From Phyto melanocephala (taxonomy: Eukaryota > Arthropoda > Insecta > Diptera > Rhinophoridae), in the NCBI GenBank assembly GCA_941918925.1, contig OW799233.1:77317797-77381796 (forward strand): a DNA stretch of 64,000 nt, written 5' to 3'. This document shows positions 32,893 through 43,717 of the stretch, in pieces. The notes beneath the pieces were generated by a model. The model ran no database searches and had not been told where the DNA came from. It worked only from the letters and a program-made list of their open reading frames with translations. Within the stretch, counting starts at the first letter, position 1. Every line of letters begins with the position of its first letter. The position numbers and the translations under genes are program-made.

Positions 32893-33261
32893 ATGATAAG
32901 AATCACGAAACCCAACAACAGGAAACTTGTTAGAGCTTTTGAAATCGTATCCCAGGCGTTGGCTGAAGAACTCCTTTATAATGGGTATATAAAGGTGGGC
33001 TGGTGTCGTGTAAGACTGAAGAGGTACGAAAACATCAAGAGATGCTTCAGATGCTACAGTACCGGACATGAGCAGTGGAATTGTACTGGATCTGACAGAA
33101 AATGCAAAGGGATATGTACCACGTGCGGGGAGGTCGGACATGTTATGAAAACATGTGTAAATAAATCGAAATGTTGCCTGTGTTCTGCAGCGGGACACAG
33201 CAGGGTGCACTATATAGCAGGGACAAAGAACTGCAAAATTACAACAATAGGACCAAAATGA
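32893..33261 (+). CDS. R1 LINE no. 3 ORF1 (gag-like) C-terminal half
   Basis: 122 codons ending with three CCHC zinc knuckles: CFRCYSTGHEQWNC, CTTCGEVGHVMKTC and CCLCSAAGHSRVHY, the last lacking its final Cys at the usual place. This is the nucleic-acid-binding end of R1-type ORF1. The N-terminal half is missing, so the element is 5'-truncated at about 32800, next to the ATT tail of LINE no. 2. Its TGA overlaps the ORF2 ATG (ATGA at 33258-33261), suggesting coupled translation. Confidence 0.75.
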   Translation: MIRITKPNNRKLVRAFEIVSQALAEELLYNGYIKVGWCRVRLKRYENIKRCFRCYSTGHEQWNCTGSDRKCKGICTTCGEVGHVMKTCVNKSKCCLCSAAGHSRVHYIAGTKNCKITTIGPK

Positions 33262-34104
33262 GAATACTTCAAGCCAATATGCACAGAAGCAAGGCGGCTG
33301 ACGCTCTTCTAGACCAACTGATAATGGAAAGAAACTCTGATATAGTTGTTATCAGCGAACAATACGGAAGGCTAAAAACTGGTACATGGATCACCGATAC
33401 TAGCAATACAGCAGCCATATGGATACCGATGCGTAGTAGCCTAGTTATAGAGGGCAAAGAATGTGAAAACTGATTTGTTTGGTTGAAAACAAAAGATTTC
33501 AGACTATCTAGCTGCTACTTGACACCGAACGAAGAACTGGAGGCCTTTCAAGTGAAGCTGCATAACATAGAGGATAAGGGTATGGAAATTGGAGGTGCTT
33601 CGTAATCGGGGGGACTTCAACTCCCACGCATACGAATGGGGATCACGATCGACAAACTCTCGAGGCAGAATGGTACCGAATATGATAGCCAGAATAGGAC
33701 TAGTCATCATGAATAGGGGAAACACCGCTACTTTCAGAAGACCGGGAAGCGAGGGAACTATTCCAGACATTACGTTGGCCTCTGAGAGAATTGCAAATAG
33801 TGAATTGGATGGCTTAGAGGATTACAATGGAAGCGACCACCAGTATATATTATGTACAGCGTGGAAGATGGCAGAGCATCTAGCCAACCTAATGGCACGA
33901 CGTCTACACGAAGGTGGACTCGACAAAGACGCATTTTTGGAGAAAATTGAGGGAATAAGGAACACTACGGATGCTACGGATATAGTACGTTCCACGATGA
34001 CGCTCATTAAGAAGGAATGCTACGTTGCGATGCCTACCATCGGCAGAAAACGTCGGAGGAAACCTGTTCACTGGTCCGCCAAATTAGAGGAAACGTGCCT
34101 ATGA
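33258..34104 (+). pseudogene. R1 LINE no. 3 ORF2 endonuclease, frameshifted
   Basis: The ATG at 33258 starts MRILQANMHRSKAADALLDQ, a typical R1 endonuclease start, with VVISEQYG and WITDTSNTAAIW. The frame stops at 33471. Codons continue after frame changes (SSCYLTPNEE) and from 33589: GDFNSHAYEWGSRSTNSRG (catalytic motif), GTIPDITLASE and GSDHQYI (His). It ends at 34104 near the RT linker. The catalytic residues are preserved but spread over three frames. Confidence 0.75.
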
Positions 34105-34971
34105 CGTCAGAGAAACTACACAAGAGCCAGAGGAATACATGACGCAACAACGGAGGCTGAGACTAGGTGACTAGAATACAAACTAGTCATGCGGAAGCTT
34201 GGGACACGTTCTTCAATCCCAGATCTAGGGGAGGACGCGATGGAGAATATCGTAAATACCCTCTTTTCCTCAAACGAGGAGGTACGAGATGGCAGCCCGC
34301 AGTTGAAAGAAGGTGCCCCTCCACTTTTAACTCTGGTTAAATTAAGACAGCTGTAACGGCATTGAAAAATAGAAAGGCACCAGGTCCGGACGGACTTCCG
34401 GCAGAAATTCTCATGATGCTTGCCGGGGAGAAACCGGATATGCTTTTGAGAATGTACAATCGTTGCCTACAGGATGGTGTCTTTCCGGAAGTTTGGAAAC
34501 GACAACGACTGGTGCTGATAAGCAAAGGGAAAGGAAACATAGAGTCACCATCGGCATATAGACCTCTGTGCATGCTGGACACGGCAGATAAGCTTCTTGA
34601 ACTACTACTTAAACCTCGGATACACGCAGCTTTGGAAAGTGCTGGATGCATTGACATGGGCAGACATGATAGAGGCTCTGAAGACACGGTTTAGAGCACC
34701 AGCATACATCATGAGGATGATTAGAAGTTACTTAAGCAACCATATACTTATATGAGAAAATGCTGGGAGGACACGGGAAAAGCAGATTACCGCAGGTGTA
34801 GTACAGGGCTCGATTCTAGGTCCTGTACTCTGGAATATCAGTTATGGTGATATCCTGCATATCGAGATGCCAGGTGATACCGATCTGGTCGGTTATGCCG
34901 ACGACAGTGTGGCCGTTATTGCAGCACATAGCATGGAAGAAGCGCAGAGAAAGCTTAACCAAGTAATGTTA
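34105..34971 (+). pseudogene. R1 LINE no. 3 reverse transcriptase, cut by the LOA LINE
   Basis: After several frame changes, 34362-34694 encodes NRKAPGPDGLPAEILMML, MYNRCLQDGVFPEVWKRQRL and YRPLCMLDTADKLLELLLKP. Further broken pieces include the QGSILGPVLWNI block near 34805 and the catalytic YADD near 34895, as VGYADDSVAVIAA. At about 34971 the sequence switches to the 3' end of a minus-strand LOA LINE, so the thumb and C-terminus are missing. No continuation was found after the LOA element. Confidence 0.75.
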
Positions 34972-35060
34972 GGTAAAATCCGGCAGCCGCCCGAAGGCAT
35001 AGCTCACTTGGGTCCTTCGAGGGTCCCATTGTGATACCGTAGGCACCATCGCCCGTTCGT

Positions 35061-36275
35061 CTATGTCCTCTGGCTGTCGTTCCTCAGCCATCCTGTCCTG
35101 TTCACAAAGGTATGGATCTTTCCCAGATAAACTGCGGAAAGACAAGTTTTACTTACAAGTATTCGTTGACCTAGAATTTGGCGTCTCAGCTCCCCGACTG
35201 CAGGACAATTGCAGAGAAGATGTTCAGTCGTCTCCTCCTCTTCCTCGTTATTGCAACTTCTGCAGAAGTCGTTGTAAGGGATATTCAGCCTTTTCGCATG
35301 TGTACCTATAGGCCAATGTCCGGTAATGCCCGCTATGAGGTTCCTAAGGTGGATTCGGGACATATTCACTGTATATTGCGTCTTATGCACATCCATGTCA
35401 GGCCAGATTTTTCTGGTTTCCAAACAAGTGGGTTCTCCCACCCATCTTTCCTTGGCATCCAAATATAATCGAAGCGAGATTAGCTGTTTACCCTTCGATA
35501 ATGGAATACCCAAAGCACAACTGGATTCAACCGAATCTAAGGTAGTACCGGCCTTTGCTAGTGCTTCAGCTCTATTATTACCATCAATATCCCCATGTCC
35601 TAGAACCCACACAAGGGTAACCGTCAAATGTTTCGCTATCTCCTCAAGAGACACCCGGCATTCCTGGGCAATTTTCGATGTGCTGTACACACTCTCAAGG
35701 GACCTAATAGCCGCCTTGCTGTCAGTAAATATATAAATATCCCTGCCAGATATTTCATTATACTGAATCTGTTCCACGGCGGTCTTAATAGCCATTAATT
35801 CGGCCTGTATCGCGCTACAATAATCCGGTAGCCTAAGACACAATTCCAAGCCCAACTGGATCGAAAAGATACCAAATCCAGTTCCAGCATGTGATTTCGA
35901 TCTGTCAGTAAATATCTGGATGACATTCCCCGGAGGTCGGAGGCCGTTGTCGTATTCAGATCTATCCGGTATATTCGTCACGAAACCCGGATCGAATGCT
36001 GGTTCAGGTACCTTGTAATCAATAGGAGAAGCAATATTGATCATACCAAAAATTCTTGCATGTCCATAATTCACATACTTCCATGCCTTTGTAGCATTCA
36101 GCCTCAGTGCGGTGTCCACAGCCAACTGCTTAGCCATGATGTCTGGTGGTAACCAGTTTAAAATAGTGAACAGTGCCTTAGATGGTGTGGTCCTAAGAGC
36201 ACCTGTTATCATAATCGCAGCCATTCTCATAATACGTCCGAAACTGTCCTGGTGAATTCTCTTTTCCAGCGCCAC
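35061..36275 (-). pseudogene. LOA LINE RNase H and C-terminal zinc motif
   Basis: A 404-codon minus-strand frame. The thumb remainder starts ALEKRIHQDSFGRIMRMA. The RNase H region has IQIFTDRSKSHAG (Asp; G-to-R beside it), IQAELMAIKTA (Glu), YIFTDSKAAIRSL (Asp) and GHGDIDGNNRAEALA. The C-terminus has CRSCNNEEEEETTEHLLCNC, the CCHC-type motif of LOA/R1 ORF2s. The frame ends at 35061 and about 85 bp of 3' untranslated region follow. This part is unbroken. Confidence 0.85.
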
Positions 36276-36276
36276 C

Positions 36277-37614
36277 CACCAGACTGCCGCTCCGTATTAA
36301 AGAATTGGTCTGACGACAGAATCGTATAGCCAGTATAAGTTCCTGGAGTTAATACCCCTGTGTTCAGGTTCCAGTTTAGTTTGCTGTCCAATACGAGACC
36401 CAAATATTTGGCATTATCGGATAAAGCTAGTGCCACTCCGTCTATCCTAGGCGTAGCAAAGGTCGGTATTTTGTACTTCCTTGTGAACAGTACCAGTTCC
36501 GTTTTGGCAGGATTGACTCCCAGCCCACATCCCTGGCATTATCTAACTATTAACGTTAGCGCAGATTCCAAGAGCTCCGAGAGCAGTCCAGGATCTTTGC
36601 CCGTAGCTGCTACAGCCACATCATCCGCATAAGCAACAGTCATGAAGGATGTATTCTCCATGGCCCTAAGCAGGATATTAATGTTGATGTTCCATAGTAG
36701 TGGAGAAAGTACGCCACCTTGCGGTGTGCCATTTACAGCCACCTTGGAGATGCTAGAGGCGCCCAAAGTTGATTTTATGCGCCTATATTTCAGTAGTTTT
36801 CCCACAAAACCGGTGACCGCAGGATCTATGTCCAGTTGTCTCAAGGCGTTCAGAACCGAATCCAGTTTGACATTGTTGAAGGCGCTCTCAATATCAAGGA
36901 AGGCGACCAAGGTGTAGTCCCTGTAGTTCAGGGATTTTTCAATATGGCCAACCAGCGCGTGTAGCGCCGTTTCCGTAGATTTGCCCTTCGTATAGGCATG
37001 CTGTGCCCCCGACAGAGCCTCTGGTCCTAGAGACGATCTGATATAAACATCAATAATCCTCTCCAGAGTCTTAGGCAGGAAGGAGGAGAGACTTATTGGC
37101 CTGAAGTCTCCGGCCCTTGTATGCGAGGCCTTACTTCCCTTGGGTATGAAAATAATCTTATAGGATGTCCACCTTGATGGGACATGGGATAAATGCAAGC
37201 ATGCCTTGAATATCACGAGAAGCCATGGCATTAAAATATCGATGTTCTCCTGTAGATCCGCTGGAATTACGCCATCACGACCTGGAGACTTGAAGGGATG
37301 GAAACTTCCAACTGCCCATTTTATGCGATGCTCAGTGATCGGTAGATTCGATATGTCATATGCATCCGTGTGGTCAACAGCAGGAGGAGAGTCCTGCTCT
37401 AGACAGCCTGGGAAATGTGTCTCCATGAGAACCTCCAGAGTTTCCTTACTGCTAGTGGTCCACGAACCATCCGCCCTCTGTATGTATGATGGTATTGTTG
37501 GATTCGATGATAGAATCTTTCGCAGCCGAGTTGTCTCCAAAGAATTTTCCACCTCACTGCAGAATTTTCTCCAGGATTGCCTCTTGGCTCTTCTGATAAG
37601 GTTTTTGAACCCAT
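36277..37614 (-). pseudogene. LOA LINE reverse transcriptase
   Basis: The long frame 37552-36539 (337 codons) has FKSPGRDGVIPADLQ, FRPISLSSFLPKTLERII, FLDIESAFNNV (first Asp), NGTPQGGVLSPLLWN and the catalytic VAYADDVAV near residue 310. A TAA at 36539-36541 interrupts it where coding clearly goes on (CQGCGLGVNPAKTELVLF). Near 36300-36360 about 150 bp of the thumb is missing and the frame changes. The linker piece 37614-37553 is in yet another frame. Confidence 0.8.
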
Positions 37615-38272
37615 TTAGGGAGGATTTATATGTGGCCCAATATCCACTCCTTTTAGCCTCATTGAATAGTTTCCTGCACTCTTTGCGCCTTTCCGCAATT
37701 TCGGCATTCCACCAAGTGGGCTTGGCCTTACCTTTCCAATAGTTTTCCTACAGGAGTTATCGATTGCCTCAGCCATTACATTACTCAAGAACTCAGTTAC
37801 GGAGTCCAGAGTGGACTTATCGTCAATGGAGTCTGGACATGAAGAGAGCTTTCTATTCAGCACCTCAGCATAAACAGACCAATTTGTCCTTCTCCTATTC
37901 AAGAAATGACTCTCAGAATCCACTTCGAAAAACAAATCGAAATCAATATATAGGTGATCGGAAAAAGAGCAGTCCTTTGACACCCTCCAATTTCCTATCA
38001 AATTCACATACCTATCGCTAATAAGAGTAACATTCAAAACCTCCCTTCTGTTAGTCACTACAAAGGTGGGTTCATTACCCCTATTAACTACTGTTAGTTT
38101 GTTTTCAATTATAAATTCGAGGAGTGACTCACCCCTTTGGTTGGTATCCGAGCTACCCCAGACGGTATGGTGCGCGTTAGCATCCGCGCAAATTATGAGA
38201 GGGATGTTCATTTCGTTCGCGCAAGACATCGCCTTCATAGCGATGGAGTTAGGTTGGTCTCCTCCATGATCG
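37615..38272 (-). pseudogene. LOA LINE endonuclease, C-terminal half
   Basis: Starts in frame with the catalytic region: IICADANAHHTVWGSSDTNQRGESLLEF, then ISDRYVNLIGNW and CSFSDHLYIDFDL (His). It continues into the endonuclease-RT linker and ends in a stop at 37615 after a frame change near 37700. The residues before ADANAHH are short because the preceding half lies at 55698-56011, beyond the inserted errantivirus-like element. Confidence 0.75.
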
Positions 38273-38276
38273 TGCT

Positions 38277-38604
38277 AGTTACGAGTTAATAAAAAAAAGA
38301 GAGTTAAAGATTTCTTAGGAAATTTTTTTATACTTTTTAACTTTTTATTTTAACAATTGTCTTAAGACTAAACTTTACAAAAATTCTTATTTACTTATAT
38401 GACAATTTCAGAATTCAGATTTTTTATATTGGTAAGCATTAAATTATATTGGGCAATCGTAAAACCATTGATATTGCTTAGTCAGGTCAATATCCATGGT
38501 TGTAGTTGTTTTTATTATTTGTAAAAGAAATATTGTGCAATCACCAAACCATTGGTATTTTTGTTGTAGCAAAACACTTAAACGAATTTGCTTAATTTGT
38601 TAGA
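38277..38604 (-). repeat. 3' LTR remnant of the minus-strand errantivirus-like element
   Basis: About 300 bp (38306-38604) match 55206-55500 nearly base for base, including the GGGCAATCGTAAAACCATTG region. The outer end reads CGTAACT on the minus strand. It is cut at 38604 where Osvaldo-like LTR sequence begins, so the first part of this LTR is missing. Confidence 0.75.
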
Positions 38605-39546
38605 TCAAATAAAATTTGTATAAAAAAAAAAAAAAAAAAGAGAAACAAGTAAATCTCGAATGAAAGTAATTTAAACTAAATCAAAATAAGGAATTGATTT
38701 ATAACAAAACTCAAATAAAATGTGGAAATTTAACTTTAACTAGAATAAGATTGTATGAAATAAAAGAAAACAAAAGGAAAGAAAAAAAAATTAACTAAAG
38801 TCAAACCGAATTGAATTAAGATCAGGTCAGATTTAAATTTAGAGTCAAGTCAAAGTAAAGTAAAGACCAAAATTGGGTCGAGGTTGAATTAATTTTAGAG
38901 TCGAATCAAGTTTAAGACAGAGTTTAAGTGGTATTTGGATCTAACTGGAATCCAATGTTGGACTAAATTTAAATCAGATCTGACCGTAGTTTGAGTAAGA
39001 ATTTGTACTGAAGTTAAATAAACACGAAAGATGATGTAAAAATAGGAAATAATGATACAAAACTAACATTATTAACAATCAATTATACGTTTTTTTTTAA
39101 TGTAATTAATACTTAGTTTAAGGAAAAAAGGTAAAGATAAGGAAATGTAATGATGAATTTTAAAAGGAATTAATAAAATTCAATATGGAAAACATGTATG
39201 AAAAGCCATACATGTGGATGGACAGAATAGGGAGTCGGACAGGTAAAATGTGATAAGACGAACGCGATCTTTTGAATTAGGGGCTGTGACAGATTATTTT
39301 AACGGAGTTTGCCACCACAGCAAAGGATGGGTTGGGAAGGGCAGGGTCCTCCATTAACATCGGGAGGTCCCCCACATGGTCTTCGTGGAAATCGAATTGC
39401 AACCGGGTACGATTTTTGTGTTATGCGGGATCGTGTTACAACGGCCACAAGAATCCACCCTTATCCGACGAGCTAGTTCGTGCTTGAAGCAGGCGTACCC
39501 GAGTGGCCGGGTCAACACTAAACTATATCTAGGTCCGCGCGTAACA
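38600..39546 (+). repeat. 5' LTR of the Osvaldo-like element (5'-truncated)
   Basis: Matches 47296-48230 from TTAGATCAAAT to GCGCGTAACA with several small indels and substitutions. The two differ most near 39190-39290, where this copy has extra sequence (GATAAGACGAACGCGATC) and lacks the TAGTAGTGTAGTGTG stretch of the other. It ends in CA one base before the primer site. Confidence 0.8.
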
Positions 39547-39547
39547 C

Positions 39548-39559
39548 TGGCGCCCAACG
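39548..39559 (+). promoter_or_regulatory. Primer-binding site, tRNA-Lys type
   Basis: TGGCGCCCAACG follows the LTR end by one base. It fits the start of lysine-tRNA primer sites used by Osvaldo/Ulysses-type elements (established knowledge). Confidence 0.75.
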
Positions 39560-40749
39560 CGTAGCGTAACCGACGTTTGGTATACGAAGGGAACAATAAC
39601 ACCAATATATAACGTTGGCTGAATTCGTCGGAGCCAATAGATTCCGTCTAGGGTTTAGAGGAGAAAGTGTGTTTTAGTTAAATTGCTTATATGATGAAAT
39701 TAATGGGTAGAGTTTGACTTCCGCGAAGTACCAACCGGACGACAGAATGGATGAAGGACTTATTACTGATGGGAATAACGGACTTAGAAGGTTATGAATG
39801 GGTCTTTGACATCTCGACTCAAAGATCGAATTGTTGTAGTGATAGTGTCAAGGGCAAAATCGTATCGGGTTGAAGGGAGTTAATCGGAGAGGTTATATTT
39901 CGCTGCTTATTGGATGGTATTACTTAAGTAGTGAGGTGAGAATAACCTGTTCTGGGATTTCTCTATTTTTGAAGGTAGCTATCCCGACTCGGTGGTTAAT
40001 TACTAATCGGATGTGGCTATCGTAAGGGAACGGACGTGCGTATATTATTATTTTTGGACAAGTTGGGGTAGGGACGGACTGAGGACGACAGGGGCGTATC
40101 ATTGACATTTCGACTGGACGGTGAGATATCCGTCAGGAGTAGGGTCAGGGAAAGGACTTTGTTAACCAGGGAGTTTTTTATTTCTCGGAATTGTTTCTGG
40201 CTTCCTATTTCGGTTTACTGGATTAGTAGGGTAGGAAGAATTTTGTTTAGGACTCATTCTGGTATAGCCATCCCTAGGGGGCGTCGAACATGCTATTTGG
40301 GTGTGGTTATAATGACAGAACTGACATATAGGATCATTTTTACTGAATTGTTATGGCTTGTGATCTTTGATACACATTTACTTCATATGAAATTAAATTT
40401 GACATAATCACAAAAAAAAGGAAAAAATAAATATAATATAATAATAAATAAAAAAAAGAAAAAAAAAAATGAACTATTGAAAAAAAAAATAGATAAGGTA
40501 TTGAAAGTAGTTTTAGTATAAACAGAATTTTGTAAACGTTTTGGATAGTGGTTGGTAAAAGAATAATAAGGTGGGAAATTGTTAACTATTTGTAGATACG
40601 TGTGCTGGAGAGTGTACGTGCTCAAGTAAGCACGTGCAAGTTACTTGGTGGTAGCATTTGATAAGTAGTTGACTTAGAAGGCCGAATATTTTAGAAGAGT
40701 AGGTATATTTTCTTCGTTTAGATATCTGGGCGGCCATCCTTCCTGTGAA
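39560..40749 (+). other. Long untranslated leader of the Osvaldo-like element
   Basis: About 1.2 kb between primer site and gag without recognisable coding sequence. A purine-rich, A-rich stretch lies at 40409-40500. Short frames here show no known domain. Long leaders are usual in this group. Confidence 0.5.
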
Positions 40750-42056
40750 ATGCCTGTTGAGGGCGATAACGGTAAAACCCTTAGAAGCGGCAAGACAATT
40801 TCCGAGGGGAATGCGGACGGGGCTATGGACGCGATCACGGTAGAAAAGTTTACGGACAGAGGGGCGGCTAGCGCGTTGCCGCATGGGGGCCAGCAACAGG
40901 AGGAAGAAACAGTGTTGACAGACGGCATACAAGTTCTCATGGGCCGCTTTGAAAGAATGTTTGTACAGCATCAGATGGAGGTAAGTCGAGCAACGACTGA
41001 CGCTGTTCAGAGCGCTGTTAAAGGTCTCAAGAGAGATATGGAGGCTATCGCCGGAAGACTCCTTAGTCTGGAAGTGAAAAGTACAGAAAATTCAGCGGTA
41101 GAGGATGTTCACGCGGAACCACGGGAAGGGTTTCAACCTCGACGACTTTTGTTCGAAGGTACACCGAATTTCGTGCCATCGCGTGATGTTAATCTTGCAT
41201 CGGGGGTACATGACGGTGTGCGTAATAAGCGTGTTCGCGATTGGGGACTCAAATCGATACCGGTAGAACGATTCTTGTTCAGAGTAGAGACGCTGCAAAA
41301 AAGACATAATATCTCCAGCGAGGAGCTCTACGCCAATTTTCATTTGCTGTTAGAGGGGCAGGCTCAAGAGTGGTATTGGTTATATATGGAGGAGAATGCG
41401 GAGCTATCGACCAACAGTTTCTCGAAGTTTCGAGTGGCCTTGCTAGATCAATTCCGCCATGCGGATTGCGACGAAGAGATACGGACAGCGATGAATGAGA
41501 GAAAGCAAGGGTATCATGAGACGTTCGATGAGTTTTATGCGGCCATAAAGGGCATGGCTTTTACGATGAAGAGCAAAATACCGGAGCCAAGTTTAGTAAA
41601 TATGATGCGAAGAAATCTGAAGCCTCGGGTTAAGAATCTAATTTTTGGGTGTAAAATCGAAAAATTCGAAGAGTTAAAATACGAATGCAAGCGGGCCGAG
41701 AAGCATTTATCGGAGTTAGATGATAAGTTAAGGCACAAAAAGAAGGTGGAGGAGGTTGAATAAAGGAATGAAGAGTCAGATGTTGAGCACGATGATAATG
41801 CACTAGAGGCTTCGATATTACTGATGGTAGTCACAGAAAGGGGCCAGCGGTAAATCATTCAGTGTCTAAGGGAGTGGAGAAACTATGTCCATGCGATTCT
41901 ACCTTTCATAAACTCTTGTGTTTTAAATGCAACCAGCAAATTTCAAAATATTTCATTTGTGAAAGATGCAAATCGGAAAACCAAAAAAGCGGCGATCAGC
42001 CCGGGGTCGGTCGTTCGAACAATGCAACCCCGGACAGAACCCCCAATCAAATTTAA
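40750..42056 (+). pseudogene. gag: Osvaldo-like gag (capsid and zinc region)
   Basis: The ATG at 40750 opens 337 codons. After a low-complexity N-terminus the capsid-like core begins near residue 155: DWGLKSIPVERFLFRVETLQ, LLLEGQAQEWYW, FRVALLDQFRHADCDEEIR, FDEFYAAIKGMAF, MMRRNLKPRVKNLIFG. This is a typical Ty3/gypsy retrotrans_gag pattern. A TAA at 41761 and a frameshift follow. Then 41862-42056 carries Cys-rich sequence (LCPCDSTFHKLLCFKC, FICERC) in place of standard CCHC knuckles. A TAA at 42054 separates it from protease in the same frame. Confidence 0.75.
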
Positions 42057-42476
42057 CCTTACTGCAAAACAATCGGTGGTACCACGATACGTAAGAAACC
42101 AACACCAATCTTATCTGTAGAAGCGCGACAAAAACGTTACGATGAAGTACGAGCTCAAATATTTTGGAACGGTCAACAGCGGCAAGTGGAGGGCAACAGA
42201 AGTTTTAGAAAAATACAGACAATTCGTCAGAAAGCTAAAAACAGAAAACTGGAAAAGAGAGCAATAGAGGCGACCATTATAAGAGATTCAGGTGATAGAC
42301 GGCCGTACACAAAAGTTAACATCGAAGGGTTCGGAATTGTTGGTATGCTTGACAGTGGAGCTAATATTAGTTGTTTTGGCAAGAATGCGTTAGAAACGGT
42401 GGAGAAGCTGGAACTGGAGGTTCAGTCATTGGACGAGGAACTAAAAACAGCGGATGGTAAGTTCAAGCGATTGTAG
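42057..42476 (+). pseudogene. pol: Osvaldo-like aspartic protease
   Basis: Open from the TAA at 42054 to a TAG at 42474. A basic linker (RQKRYDEVRAQIFW) leads to VNIEGFGIVGMLDSGANISCFG, the retropepsin active site D-S-G near 42350. The C-terminal half of the protease continues after a frameshift at 42474-42482 (VVPALQQQLYLGVDFWDQFG). No ATG is needed because it is part of a polyprotein. Confidence 0.75.
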
Positions 42477-42481
42477 GTAAG

Positions 42482-43717
42482 GTGGTGGCCAACGTAGAAT
42501 GGAAGGGTAAAACTATTCCTATGACGTTATATGTAGTACCAGCCTTACAGCAGCAGCTGTACTTAGGAGTTGATTTTTGGGATCAGTTTGGAATAGTTCC
42601 GCGTGTTGAGGAAATGAGCCCGATTTTCCAAGAGGAATTGAATATAAAACTCACCTCACAACAGCAGCAACGTCTGCAATCAGTTATAGATTTGTTTCCA
42701 TCGTACGCCAAACTCGGCTTGGGCAGAACACATCTTATGAAGCATGTGATTGAGGTGCTGGATGAAAAGTTGCCATGTAAACAAAGATATTACCCCATGT
42801 CACCCGTGAAACTGCAAAAAGCGTATAGTGAAGTGGACCGTATGCTGGCACTCGATGTCATCGAGGAGAGCAATGGCGCTTGGAGCTCTCCAGTAGTGAT
42901 AGTCGAAAAGCCGGGAAAAATTCGCTTATGCATAGATTTACGAAAAGTCAATGAAAGGACGAAGAAGGATGCCTACCCAGCACCACATACCGAGAGCATT
43001 TTGAGCCAACTCCAGAATACATTTTTCATCACCAGTCTAGATTTGAAGGATGCCTTCTGGCAGATTCCTCTTCAGAAGGCATCCCGAGAAAAGACGGCGT
43101 TCAAGGTCCCGGGCCGGCCATTGTATCAGTTCAAGGTAATGCCTTTTGGCTTATGCAATGCCAGTCAGAGACTGTGTCGTTTAATGGATCGCGTAATACC
43201 TGCAAAGCTCAGAGAGTATGTTTTTGTTTATATTGACGACTTGTTGATATGTTTGCCTGATTTCAACTCCCATATCCAACATCTTACAGAGGTGGCAAAA
43301 TGTTTGTCAGAAGCTGGATTGACCATAAATCTGGAGAAGTCGGATTTCTGTCAGAAGGAAGTTCGATATCTCGGGTTTATAATCGGCCAAGGGGAGCTAC
43401 GTACAGACCCAGTGAAAACCAAGGCTATGCTGGACTTCCCAATACCGATCACTGCGAAACAGCTCCGAAGGTTCCTGGGGATGTGCGGATGGTACCGAAG
43501 GTTCCTTCCGAATTTCGCCACCATAACGGCGCCAATGACAGACTGCTTGAAAAAGGGTAAGGAATTTAAAATGTCGGTCGAAGCGGTGAAATCTTTTGAG
43601 AGTTTAAAAGAGGAACTGACGTCACCGAGAGTCCTAATTAGCCCTTACTTTAAAAACATTTTTTTCTTTAATGCGATGCCTCCACCACAGGCATTGGAAG
43701 CGTTTCATTCCAGCTAG
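42482..43717 (+). pseudogene. pol: Osvaldo-like protease end and reverse transcriptase
   Basis: 411 codons. LYLGVDFWDQFGIVPRV (protease end) is followed by the RT: IRLCIDLRKVNERTKKDAYP, FFITSLDLKDAFWQIPL (first Asp), MPFGLCNASQRLCRLMD and YVFVYIDDLLI with YIDD at about residue 250. Then come thumb motifs RRFLGMCGWYRRFLPNFA. The frame breaks near 43665, at the start of RNase H (the Cys-Asp-Ala-Ser motif is in the next frame). The tandem duplication starts inside this gene at 42526. Confidence 0.85.

Larger units (their letters stand above)
34972..38276 (-). mobile_element. LOA-clade LINE, 3' half (endonuclease to 3' end)
   Basis: Minus-strand order: endonuclease (second half), RT, RNase H, zinc motif, short 3' untranslated region ending at about 34972. 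The RNase H domain after the RT places it in the I/LOA group. The 5' end at 38276 is not a true end: it abuts an LTR terminus (AGTTACG at 38277), and its missing N-terminal half appears at 55698-56520. Confidence 0.8.

Noticed and set aside
35063..37742. Several plus-strand ORFs of 80-180 codons
   Set aside because: They are antisense to the LOA RT and RNase H frames, which contain recognisable motifs.
39354..39605. ORFs on both strands at the LTR end (also 48060-48332 and 62218-62490)
   Set aside because: They lie in LTR/U5 and primer-site sequence. No protein similarity was recognised.
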